Shown here: piece after piece, positions 26,527 to 35,245 of the stretch
How positions within the stretch are numbered: the first letter of the stretch is position 1
Layout: each line of letters starts with the position of its first letter
NCBI RefSeq assembly: GCF_022174665.1
Contig: NZ_CP076562.1
Span: forward strand, 1,472,501-1,536,500
DNA from: Eubacterium sp. MSJ-33
GTDB lineage: Bacteria > Bacillota > Clostridia > Lachnospirales > Lachnospiraceae
Direction of reading: 5' to 3'
DNA: 64,000 nucleotides
Made by a program: the position numbers and the translations under genes
Notes under the pieces: generated by a model
Databases searched by the model: none
The model's input: only the letters and a program-made list of their open reading frames with translations
What the model was told of the DNA's origin: nothing

Positions 26527-29500
26527 TTATTTCTTGAGATTACCATCTTCTCTGCAATCCTTATACCGCTTATTCAACAGTCCGAGAATTGCCAGAAGTG
26601 CTGCCCCCATCACCGCAAGCCAGATAACCGGGTCAAAGGAATCGCCGGTTTTCGCTGCATTTGTATTTACTCCGGTCTTGTCATTTGTTGTTCCATTTGC
26701 CTGTGCTTCCGTTGTCACTACCAAGGTTTCCGAAGTCGGTGACTCCGTCGTCACACCCGGTGCTTCCGTTGTTGGATTCTCTGTTGTTGTCGTTTCCGGC
26801 GTAATCTGCTTTGCAGAATCCTTATATATAATCGCATAGGTTGAAAATTCATTTGTTACAAACGAATATTCCCAGCTACTCTCATCCAGTACACCGTCGA
26901 TTATAGTGACCTTTCCGTTATGCAGACGGAGAATTTTATATTCCCGAATTACAGATGCATTCTTATTTCTCAGCCGGTCCGGAATCTTGAAGGTAACACG
27001 GATATCTGTCTGCGGCTCATGAATCTGCGTTCTTGCACGATTGTCCACCTGCTTATACAAATCCGCATTAAAGAACGTTATATCCGCATCGCTTCCTGCG
27101 AATTTCTCTGCTTCTTTTGCTAACAGTTCCTTTTCCTCCGGTGAAAGACTTTCCGAATCCAATTCTGATATTTCCAGCCATACATTTGCCTTTGATCCGT
27201 TTTCCAGTTCCACTTTTTCTTCCTCTGTAAAGATTCCCTCTGCGTTCAAAAGCTCAGAAGCTTTATTATCCAGAGTTGCTTTACGAATCGGCGAACCCGG
27301 CGTAACCTGTGCAGCCTTTTCCAGTTTTCCTTCATTCGGATCTATGGCAGCGCCTAAAACCGGAAGCTTCTCATACTTTTTCTGACCACAGCCTTCTACT
27401 TTACAAGTCTTTTCCTGTTCACCCTCTGTAGATTCCGTCGCTTCCTGCGTTACAACCCACGTATCAGACCAGTCATGATCCTCGATTGTCAAGGTTCCGT
27501 TCTCATACTTCACTATATAGTTTGGATTCAATGCTGCATCCAGACTTGGCGTAAGTACATATTCTCCAACCTTTTCTCCCGATGTTCGGGATATTGTCAC
27601 TGTCGAGAGTGAATCTCCATCTACCAGCGTTTCTACCGTATACGTGTACTCCGGATCCTTCATTCCAACATGCTTTTCTGCATCCTCTGCCTTTATCGTT
27701 ACACTCTTTGGAGTGATTGTAAATTCGGCGGTTGCTGCTGCCTTAGCATAATTTTCATCTTCTGCCACTGTTACACGTACAACATATTCGCCTGCATCCT
27801 TTGGAGCTGACTTTGTATATACGGCATCTTCTGCATCTTTCTGCTTATACTCAACCGTCACATTCGCATCATGTGCTCCCCTATCATTCGTAGTTTCAAA
27901 TACAGGTGCTGTAATTGGTTTTCCATCATACTCCTTTGACTTCACCGAAAGTCCGGTTACCTGTCCTTTCTCCCGTGTTACAGTCAATGTTATAGTTGAA
28001 TCCTTTGCCGTCGTCTGCGCATCCGATTCTTCCACCGGGCGATACGATATCTTCAGCGTATGCGTTCCAACCACAAGAGTCTGTAGATATGAATTTTTCA
28101 GAACAAGCATTCCTTTTTTTATCGCATAATCATCTGCGGAAAGTGCTATACCTCCATTTGTAATCGATGCAATTTCATTTCCGTTCACCTGAATTCCCGT
28201 CTCAAGATCCGCCGTTGTCTGACGCTTGTATTCCACTTCCGATTTTTCGGTTGCTTCCGTATAGATAACTACCGATTTCGGACCGATTACGGTTACATTT
28301 CCAGCCTTATCGGTCAATCTTGCATAGATATCGGACTTCTGACTTCCCGTCATTGTTACGGTTGTTCCGGATTTCCACCCTTCACTATCCTTGGTTACTA
28401 TCTCGCCCTTTGGCACAACCAAATATTCCACGCCGTTATCCGTAATACCGCTGTTTGCGTCCTGTGCCGAGATTGTTACCTCCGCTTTATCCGCAAACAC
28501 ATACGCTCCGTCTGACTCTCCCAGCTTAATCTCACCCGCCGGAGCCGTTTTATCAATCTTTACCACCTGTGTCTTTAACGGTGTGACATACCCATGTTCT
28601 ATCTCTTTCAGATAATACCCAATCGTATGCTCGCCTTCTTCTGAGCACTCAATGCAATCGGACCATGTGCTTCCATCTTTTGATATCTGATAGCCCTCTG
28701 CCTGTAATTTCACAGTTCCATTGCTCCAGCCATCCTGCCCCGCGATATCCGGCAATACAGATACATCCGCGTCATAGGTCTGGATATTCCACTCATGCGT
28801 TGTATTCTCTGCACCCTCTAATGTATAATTTGCATTTAATACACCTGTTACCTTTGCAGTGTACCTGCCTACCTCTGTCTTCTGATTGTCCTCATAATTC
28901 AGTTCTACAGTATCACCCTCTACCGCATTCGTTACCTTCGCCTTAATTGTATGCGGCTGTCCATCAAAATAAAATGGTTCTTTTTCCCAATCAAGTTTCA
29001 CAACACGCGGTGTAATTGATGCAGTAACAGTTGTATCCGAAGGAACTGTCACCGTATAATTCGAAGCCTTTGCATTTTCGGAATCCGTCACATTTACTGA
29101 TCCCGCATTCATCGTGACCGCCTTATCTGCTCCGACATCCGAATTCTCAAAGCTTCCCGTTACTCCGGAAATATTCAGCGTCTCGCCTTCCACCCCGGTA
29201 TCCACCGTTGCATGCAGCACAGCATCTGTCGTTCCATCATATTGCTTATCTTCGGCAGTCACAACAGCCATTACTGGTTTTGGCGTAATCTTTACTCGCG
29301 CATAGGCCTGTACCGGATTATATCCCTTCTTTGATACCCGATAACGCACGGTCTCATAATCACCACCATAATAGGATTCTGATTTTGTTACATCCTTATA
29401 TGTAACCGGTGTTGTACTGTATTTTCCAGATTCCTCCCACGGATTACTTGACGGCTCGCTTACCCAATACTCAACCATTGCTCCCTCTGCCGTACCTTTG

Positions 29501-31512
29501 GTTTCTATTGTAATTGTATGTTCTTTCCCGTCATATACGCCTTCATAATCCGTAACCTGCACGTCTCCATCCGCAAAATCTTTCCCACGAATATACGTCG
29601 TCAGATGTCCGGTCACTGTCGCATAATTGGAATTGCCATCTACAGAAACCCGGTAATATGTTGCATAATACCCTACATCCCCATACGAATACGGTTCTGT
29701 CCGATATGGACCGTCCGGCTTCTCACTATACTCAATTTTAGCACCCGGAACATTCGTGGTTACCTTCGCCGTATATGTTGTTCCCTCTGCATAGGTTGCT
29801 TCATACACCGGTTCTTCAGTTACATAGTTTCTTGCTTTTTCTATAGATACCTCCACAAAGCCTGCTGGATTCTCTTCCGATCCAAGCCCCTCATAGTTGG
29901 CATCACCAGTCACATAATAATACACCTTATAGGATGCATTCTCCTGCGACGCATCTACGGCTGTCGGAATATCTGTACTCCACGCACCATCCGTTCCTAC
30001 CCTGTAATAGATGGTTCCTCCGTTTGTATTGGCTCTAACCAGCTTCTGCGGATCACCGTTATATTCCAATCCGTTCCGTCCAGCTACACTTACCTTCGGT
30101 GTTGCTTTCGTAATGGCAAACGCATCTACGACCTGCGCACTTTTCTCTCCAACAGTAATATTACAGACCGCCCAGTAATCACCTACATTGCTTGGTGTCA
30201 TCTCAAGTGCAGTTCCTTTCAGATCATCCGAAGCATTTTCCGATGTTTTCGGATAATATGTATAAGATAACACAGCGCCGGTAACTTTTTTCAGATTGCC
30301 AGATACGCCCGCTTTATTATATTCCTTTCCCGTATATACCATATCTTCCGCATTCAGTGTCAGAGTTGCAGGGGATGTCCTATACTTGCAGAAAACGCCG
30401 TCATACGTACATACAGCATTTGCAACCGCAGGATTTTCCCCATCGACACTTATACTCCAGCTATGTTCATGCTCTGTCGTTTCCACCGACTTTGTCGCAG
30501 AACTGATACTCTGTCCTCCATCACCATTTACCGCACGTACCCGGTAATAATATTCTGTATATGATTCCAATCCGGAAAGTACAATCGAAGTACCGGTTAC
30601 AGTATAGTTATTATACTCACCAACCATATTGGTAAAATCTTCGTCGGTTGCAACATCGACACGGTAAGATGCTGCATCCTCAACCGCATTCCATGAAATT
30701 GTAAATCCATCTGCACTTACACCGGATGCTATTGGATCCGGAGATGCAATGGCTGCTCCCAGTCCGGTTACCGCGTAAACGCACACATAAACCCCAGTAT
30801 TATTGACACTATTTGAAATCCGAATATCCCGAATTAATTTGGTTGTATTGATATCCATCGCACACCGTGTCAGATACGGTCCACCGTTCGTATCGCCATC
30901 TGTCGCATCCCCTGTATATGTCCGCATATACTGGGACGTTACACTATTGGCTGAATCATACCAGTCACGTACCACGAATGTCTGGTTGGTCGAAGATCCA
31001 TCTGTATAAGCTACCGTTACATTCATCGCTGCATTGCTCCCGACTCCGACACCGCCTGCCGTTACCAGAAAATATAACTTCTGATAGCAGCCAATCGTAG
31101 AAAATGTTATGGTTCCATTCTCTCCCGGAGCCATACGCAATGCATTGGCTGCCTGATAACTATTGAGTTTCCATGTAAGGCCATTAAAATCCCCCAACTC
31201 ATCCGCAATAATACCATCTGCCGGAAATCCACCACTTTCGTCAACGCCGGACGCCTCTGTATAAAAACATGCCTTATTTTCATTCACCTTGGTACTGGAT
31301 TCCGCAGAATCCGTCTCTGAAAAGGTTTCTCCGGCATCATAAAATACATCTGCATTAAAGCCGGATGCGATTGTCATCGGCTGATACTGCGCAGCCCCTG
31401 CCGCATGTACAACCGCTGTCGAGCCTGAAAATCCCTGCACCGATGTAAGCATCACCGCTGCCGACATAATTCCGGTAATCATTTTCTTCCATAGTTTGCT
31501 TTTTCTTATCAT
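26527..31512 (-). CDS. Large adhesin-like surface protein with Fn3, YDG and MBG domains
   Basis: A 1661-residue secreted protein. It has a long signal peptide (about 1-38, ends VVHAAG), an N-terminal beta-sandwich-like domain (about 45-260), a fibronectin type III domain (about 265-345, FTISWNAVEDAASYRVDVAT to YYYRVRAVNGDG), repeated modules starting near YEGVYDGKEHTI, a YDG-type domain (KPVMAVVTAEDKQYDGTTDA), and an MBG-type domain (KSVTIKAEDAEKHVGMKDPE). The end has a Thr/Glu-rich wall-spanning stretch, AAKTGD, a membrane segment and a basic tail, i.e. a sortase-type sorting signal of non-LPXTG form. The start ending at 31512 has GGAGG ten bases upstream. It follows the pseudo-receiver gene by 34 bp, probably on one transcript. 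Confidence 0.85.
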   Translation of the reverse strand: MIRKSKLWKKMITGIMSAAVMLTSVQGFSGSTAVVHAAGAAQYQPMTIASGFNADVFYDAGETFSETDSAESSTKVNENKACFYTEASGVDESGGFPADGIIADELGDFNGLTWKLNSYQAANALRMAPGENGTITFSTIGCYQKLYFLVTAGGVGVGSNAAMNVTVAYTDGSSTNQTFVVRDWYDSANSVTSQYMRTYTGDATDGDTNGGPYLTRCAMDINTTKLIRDIRISNSVNNTGVYVCVYAVTGLGAAIASPDPIASGVSADGFTISWNAVEDAASYRVDVATDEDFTNMVGEYNNYTVTGTSIVLSGLESYTEYYYRVRAVNGDGGQSISSATKSVETTEHEHSWSISVDGENPAVANAVCTYDGVFCKYRTSPATLTLNAEDMVYTGKEYNKAGVSGNLKKVTGAVLSYTYYPKTSENASDDLKGTALEMTPSNVGDYWAVCNITVGEKSAQVVDAFAITKATPKVSVAGRNGLEYNGDPQKLVRANTNGGTIYYRVGTDGAWSTDIPTAVDASQENASYKVYYYVTGDANYEGLGSEENPAGFVEVSIEKARNYVTEEPVYEATYAEGTTYTAKVTTNVPGAKIEYSEKPDGPYRTEPYSYGDVGYYATYYRVSVDGNSNYATVTGHLTTYIRGKDFADGDVQVTDYEGVYDGKEHTITIETKGTAEGAMVEYWVSEPSSNPWEESGKYSTTPVTYKDVTKSESYYGGDYETVRYRVSKKGYNPVQAYARVKITPKPVMAVVTAEDKQYDGTTDAVLHATVDTGVEGETLNISGVTGSFENSDVGADKAVTMNAGSVNVTDSENAKASNYTVTVPSDTTVTASITPRVVKLDWEKEPFYFDGQPHTIKAKVTNAVEGDTVELNYEDNQKTEVGRYTAKVTGVLNANYTLEGAENTTHEWNIQTYDADVSVLPDIAGQDGWSNGTVKLQAEGYQISKDGSTWSDCIECSEEGEHTIGYYLKEIEHGYVTPLKTQVVKIDKTAPAGEIKLGESDGAYVFADKAEVTISAQDANSGITDNGVEYLVVPKGEIVTKDSEGWKSGTTVTMTGSQKSDIYARLTDKAGNVTVIGPKSVVIYTEATEKSEVEYKRQTTADLETGIQVNGNEIASITNGGIALSADDYAIKKGMLVLKNSYLQTLVVGTHTLKISYRPVEESDAQTTAKDSTITLTVTREKGQVTGLSVKSKEYDGKPITAPVFETTNDRGAHDANVTVEYKQKDAEDAVYTKSAPKDAGEYVVRVTVAEDENYAKAAATAEFTITPKSVTIKAEDAEKHVGMKDPEYTYTVETLVDGDSLSTVTISRTSGEKVGEYVLTPSLDAALNPNYIVKYENGTLTIEDHDWSDTWVVTQEATESTEGEQEKTCKVEGCGQKKYEKLPVLGAAIDPNEGKLEKAAQVTPGSPIRKATLDNKASELLNAEGIFTEEEKVELENGSKANVWLEISELDSESLSPEEKELLAKEAEKFAGSDADITFFNADLYKQVDNRARTQIHEPQTDIRVTFKIPDRLRNKNASVIREYKILRLHNGKVTIIDGVLDESSWEYSFVTNEFSTYAIIYKDSAKQITPETTTTENPTTEAPGVTTESPTSETLVVTTEAQANGTTNDKTGVNTNAAKTGDSFDPVIWLAVMGAALLAILGLLNKRYKDCREDGNLKK

Positions 31513-31546
31513 GTATCTATATCCTCCATCCTTTGTAAACCATCTC

Positions 31547-31906
31547 TCACACTGCATACCGCAGGTTTTCCATCTCCTCGTTGACCGCTTCCCGCGTGAA
31601 CTTCTCAGTCACATAGCCACTCACCCGAAGCTCGGTCAGCTCTTTCAGATACCGGTACTCATTCGCAACCGCGATCACGTTTGTCCGCGGAGACAGATAT
31701 TTCATCCGTTTGATCAGAAAATATCCTCTGCCGTCTTCATTCTCCGTGCTGATAAAGGCAACCTCCGGCTGCTGTGCCGCCACATAATCAAGTGCTGCCT
31801 GCGTGTCTTTGAATACATGTACCTCAGCACCCTTGGTCGTCTCACGGATGACATGTGCCATCTTCTGCCGTGTCCACCAGTTGTCATCATATACAATTAT
31901 CTTCAA
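31547..31906 (-). CDS. Stand-alone pseudo-receiver protein
   Basis: A 119-residue protein with the whole receiver fold and nothing else. It is related to the receiver of the SARP regulator encoded upstream (shared SGYV and similar helix 4-5 region), but the phospho-acceptor position reads AFISTENEDG, where the relative has AFLDVEMG, so the aspartate is lost. The acidic pair (YDDN) remains. The conserved lysine is shifted (TEKF). It starts at TTG, nine bases after AAGGGGA. It may act as a phosphorylation-independent regulator of the large surface protein encoded right after it. Confidence 0.75.
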   Translation of the reverse strand: MKIIVYDDNWWTRQKMAHVIRETTKGAEVHVFKDTQAALDYVAAQQPEVAFISTENEDGRGYFLIKRMKYLSPRTNVIAVANEYRYLKELTELRVSGYVTEKFTREAVNEEMENLRYAV

Positions 31907-31943
31907 GCATAATCATCCCCTTTATCTGCATACTATAGCTATA

Positions 31944-31979
31944 AGTATACCAGTCCAAATATGACAAAAATATGACAAA
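31944..31979 (-). promoter_or_regulatory. Direct-repeat activator promoter of the pseudo-receiver/adhesin operon
   Basis: A perfect 11-bp tandem repeat (31958-31968 and 31969-31979; reads TTTGTCATATT twice on the reverse strand) lies 8 bp upstream of an extended -10 box TGGTATACT (TATACT at 31944-31949). No -35 hexamer is present, so an activator is expected to bind the repeats. Confidence 0.6.
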
Positions 31980-32013
31980 CGAAATATTTTCGTTATAAAA
32001 GGCAATAAATTCA

Positions 32014-32065
32014 TAAAAAAGGAGCTATCAATTCCCATGATATTCCATGCGAACCGATAGCTCCT
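32014..32065 (-). terminator. Terminator after the SARP response regulator gene
   Basis: GGAGCTATC / GATAGCTCC arms (32056-32064 and 32021-32029 read leftward) followed by TTTTTT. It separates the kinase-regulator transcript from the pseudo-receiver promoter. Confidence 0.8.
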
Positions 32066-32138
32066 GTCTCAGTAATTATCTTTTCAACTGAATATTTGAC
32101 ATCCGATCACTTGCGATCTTACGTCAATTTTTGTACTA

Positions 32139-32915
32139 TCAACCGATATCCGCGATATCCCGCCAGTCATACTGCGACATATACTCACCGTTATACGCCC
32201 GTATGCCTTCCGGTTTTCCGTCCAGATAATCATAATAATCGCAGCTGATCTTGGATGGATCCACCGCATACTTATTCCATCCGGTCACAAACACCTGCTC
32301 CATCCCAACATCTTTCAGCGTATTGAGCAGATCCCGCTTCAGCTTTTGCAGATAGACACCCGTTTTCTCGTCCGTTTCCACATCCTCCCAGAGCACTGCG
32401 CGAAGCTCCCCGGACGTCACGGAGCTTCCCCTCCGGTCGATCAGATACGCAAGCATCTCTTTGGTTTTGCTCCGTTCAAACTTCAGGCTTTTTCCGTTTA
32501 CAAATACATCAAATGTACCAAAGCAGCGTGCCACCAGTACATCTCTTTGGAACTCCTCGATGGGATTGCGCAGGTTCGCCAGCTCCTCCCGGATCTTCTC
32601 CGTCGTCACCGGCTTGGCAACATATCCACTCGTCCGAAGCTTGATCGCATCCTCCATATATTGACTATATCCGGTTACAAATATGATATTTACCTTTGGA
32701 TACCATGTTTTCAGCTGCCGGGCAACATCCACACCGGACAGATATCCCATCTCCACATCCAGAAATGCAACGTCACACGGATGCTCCTTCGCATAGATCA
32801 AAAGCTCCTCCGGATCCTGATATGCCTTTAGCTCCGCATCCGGCACAGCTTCCTGTATCGCCGTTACCAACTGCCTGTATCCCAATTCTTCATCATCTGC
32901 CGCTAATATCTTCAT
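32139..32915 (-). CDS. Response regulator with SARP-type output domain
   Basis: A 258-residue protein: receiver (about 1-120; acidic pair ADDEE, phospho-Asp in DVAFLDVEMG, Lys in VAKPV), a winged-helix domain (about 125-195, CFGTFDVFVNGKSL) and the start of a transcriptional-activator-like tail (about 200-258). The receiver-plus-SARP/Trans_reg_C architecture is common in Lachnospiraceae next to LytS-type kinases. Its ATG is 10 bp after the reading frame of the kinase gene upstream. Likely regulator of the direct-repeat promoter at 31944-31979. Confidence 0.82.
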   Translation of the reverse strand: MKILAADDEELGYRQLVTAIQEAVPDAELKAYQDPEELLIYAKEHPCDVAFLDVEMGYLSGVDVARQLKTWYPKVNIIFVTGYSQYMEDAIKLRTSGYVAKPVTTEKIREELANLRNPIEEFQRDVLVARCFGTFDVFVNGKSLKFERSKTKEMLAYLIDRRGSSVTSGELRAVLWEDVETDEKTGVYLQKLKRDLLNTLKDVGMEQVFVTGWNKYAVDPSKISCDYYDYLDGKPEGIRAYNGEYMSQYDWRDIADIG

Positions 32916-32925
32916 CGTTTGTCCC

Positions 32926-33075
32926 TCACACGTTTCCCTCCGGAATCAGAATCCGGACTGTCGTTCCAACACCCTTTGCACTTTCGATCCGAAGCTCTCC
33001 ATCACACATATCCCGCAGACGCGACCGAACATTGGCAAGTCCGACATGCACCTTCTCGTCTTCGTGCTTTGTCAG
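32926..33075 (-). pseudogene. Orphaned 3' end of the LytS-type kinase gene, after an in-frame TAG
   Basis: Beyond the TAG at 33076-33078 the same frame stays open for 49 codons to a TGA at 32926-32928. It translates as a normal kinase C-terminus, including the G2 box HVGLANVRSRL and ESAKGVGTTVRILIPEG. Restoring one base of the TAG would give a full-length kinase of about 435 residues. Confidence 0.85.
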
Positions 33076-34233
33076 CTACGTTTCATCGAACCCGGCTCCG
33101 TCATCCGCGACTGTCAGGCATATCCGATCATCCAGTCGTTCTGTGCGGATCGTCACGGTTCCGCCACCTTTTTTCTTGCAGAGTCCATGCTTGACCGCAT
33201 TTTCCACAACCGGCTGCAACGTGAGCGCCGGGAGCAGAAAATCCTGTTCCCGGATATCATAGCACACCTTTACGCGCGTGCCAAACCGTTTTTGCTCTAT
33301 CGCCAGATAATATTTCACATGGGCAAGCTCGCGTCCAAACGGAATCAAGTCGGTTTCACTCAGTGCATTCAGATTTCCACGCAGATATTCGGAGAACGCA
33401 AGCGTCGTCTCTTTGGCTTCTGCCGGATTACTCTCGCACAATCCGGCAATAGAATTTAACGTATTATAGATGAAATGCGGTGCGATCTGCGACATCATCA
33501 CGGAGATCCGCATATCTGCCGCTTCTTTTTCCTTTCGTGCCAGATTCTCATTTTGCTCCATCATGGACGCCACGAACATGAGAATCATGGATATAAAAAT
33601 CGCCAGATTGGAAAGGGAGATACCATAGTAAAAGGCAAGTGCAACCGTTGCCAGAAACGGAAGCACAATATACGAGATCAATGCGCGGAACATCAGCCGT
33701 TCCAACCGCTTCCGGTATTGCAGTAGCAGGGACACATCCACCAGCATTCCCAGCATCGGCAGAATCAGCGACACAATATACCCTGTGCTCCGATGATAAA
33801 AATTATCCGCATCAAAATAATAGTACCAATGCGTAAACTGGGAGATTACGACAAGCAGCACAGCCACTGCCGGTATCGCGTATCCCGCCATAACCCGGTA
33901 AACCGGCTTTTTTATGTCGCCCTTTTTTCCATGCCGAAACAGACAGCAGCACAGATACCCATGGTACAATCCGAGCAGTACATCACTCAAAGCAAAGACA
34001 GAAAAATTGCTGAAGTAAAGCACCAGATATGCACTGGCTCCTGCCACACCGCGATATCCCCATGCAAGCGAATCGCACAGCAAAAGCACCGCGCAGACTA
34101 GCTGCATGGCAATCATCCATCTGCGTTTTTCTTTGTCAAAATTTTTGCTCATGAACATGCAGAGTGCCGCGATCAGAGAGAAGATACAGCCCCATACAAG
34201 CATGGCAATATGTAAAGATGTTCTATTAAACAT
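33076..34233 (-). CDS. LytS-type sensor histidine kinase, truncated by an in-frame stop
   Basis: A 385-residue product with six or seven N-terminal membrane segments (about 1-215), the His_kinase box SQIAPHFIYNTLNSI (phospho-His in APHF) and part of the ATPase domain: N box QPVVENAVKHG and G1 box VADDGAGF. It ends in DET followed by TAG, so the G2 box and last strands are missing, and ATP binding should be poor. Sequence after the stop is the intact remainder of the domain (see 32926-33075). The start ending at 34233 has GGAGG nine bases upstream; the frame is open 17 codons further but unsupported. Partner regulator follows directly. Confidence 0.82.
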   Translation of the reverse strand: MFNRTSLHIAMLVWGCIFSLIAALCMFMSKNFDKEKRRWMIAMQLVCAVLLLCDSLAWGYRGVAGASAYLVLYFSNFSVFALSDVLLGLYHGYLCCCLFRHGKKGDIKKPVYRVMAGYAIPAVAVLLVVISQFTHWYYYFDADNFYHRSTGYIVSLILPMLGMLVDVSLLLQYRKRLERLMFRALISYIVLPFLATVALAFYYGISLSNLAIFISMILMFVASMMEQNENLARKEKEAADMRISVMMSQIAPHFIYNTLNSIAGLCESNPAEAKETTLAFSEYLRGNLNALSETDLIPFGRELAHVKYYLAIEQKRFGTRVKVCYDIREQDFLLPALTLQPVVENAVKHGLCKKKGGGTVTIRTERLDDRICLTVADDGAGFDET

Positions 34234-34391
34234 GCACCCTTTCCTCCACCGGTACAATGATTTTCCCCATAAAGTGTAGCACAAATTTTCTGTCGAAAAA
34301 AGTCTTCTTTTGATTCTTCACTTTTTTCTTGCTATTTGGAAACAGCTGTGCTACTTTTATGATGAATAGTTAAACGAAAGGAGAACTTGAT

Positions 34392-35189
34392 ATGAAGAAA
34401 AAAATCGCAGTGCTCACATTGCTTGCTGCACTAAACGCATGTGCCATTTCCGGATGCGGTACGGATAAAACGGATACAGCAAATACCACGCAGGCAGCCA
34501 GCACACAGACAACCGATACACAGGTAACCACCGCCGCAGATACACAAGACACGGAAGAAACAACCGCTGTCGGCACGGAAGAAACAACCGAGGCATCCCA
34601 AGCGGAAAGCAGCATAGACGTATACAAAGACGTTCTGGATAAATACCGGACGGCTGTCACAGAAAAATGGGATTACGGTACATGCATGGAGCAGGACATC
34701 TGTCCTCTGATCACAAACACCGATGCCGGTGTCGCTTCCTTTGACAATATCGGCGCGGCGCTCATCGATATGGATCACGACGGATATGACGAGCTGATCA
34801 TCGGAGATCCGACAGACACCTCCGGCAAATCGGTCTATGAGGTATGGACTTACGATGGCACAACCCCAACAAAGCTTATCGCAGCACAGGATCGGAGTCT
34901 GTTGAACGTTGGATACATGGAGGAAGATAATGTCTATTTCATCTCTGCTATGGGTTCCAACAGTGCTGCTGAGTTTGAATATGACTATTACACGATCACG
35001 GGCGGTACACTTCAGAATATCCAGACCATCATCTCCGAAGCGACAAGCGAGACGGAGATAAACTGGTATCAGGCAGACCCAGCTTCCGGCACACGTGAAT
35101 CCTTGGATGCAGACACGGCAAACGGAATTGTGGATTCCTATAGCAATGCATGGATTCTTCTGGAATACCGCTCGATAGAGTCCAAATAA
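34392..35189 (+). CDS. Lipoprotein of unknown function
   Basis: A 265-residue protein with a lipoprotein signal (lipobox AISGC, about residues 18-22), a Thr/Gln/Glu-rich spacer (about 25-75) and a globular part (about 78-265) with DNIGAALIDMDHDGYDELII, a strand-loop like FG-GAP/EF-hand-type Asp repeats. No specific family recognised. GAAAGGAGA precedes the ATG. Divergent from the broken kinase and alone in its transcript. Confidence 0.7.
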   Translation: MKKKIAVLTLLAALNACAISGCGTDKTDTANTTQAASTQTTDTQVTTAADTQDTEETTAVGTEETTEASQAESSIDVYKDVLDKYRTAVTEKWDYGTCMEQDICPLITNTDAGVASFDNIGAALIDMDHDGYDELIIGDPTDTSGKSVYEVWTYDGTTPTKLIAAQDRSLLNVGYMEEDNVYFISAMGSNSAAEFEYDYYTITGGTLQNIQTIISEATSETEINWYQADPASGTRESLDADTANGIVDSYSNAWILLEYRSIESK

Positions 35190-35199
35190 CCGCAGGTAC

Positions 35200-35243
35200 A
35201 AAAAAAGAGCCGGCGCACGATACATGTGCGTCAGCTCCTTTTT
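35200..35243. terminator. Bidirectional terminator
   Basis: AAAAAGAGC-CG-GCGCAC / GTGCG-TC-AGCTCCTTTTT hairpin with A and T flanks, between the convergent lipoprotein and phosphoesterase genes. Confidence 0.8.
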
Positions 35244-35245
35244 CT

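Noticed and set aside
29518..30270. A 250-codon rightward frame
   Set aside because: It is antisense within the giant surface protein gene, with no ribosome binding site and Ile/Arg/Cys-rich composition unlike a protein.
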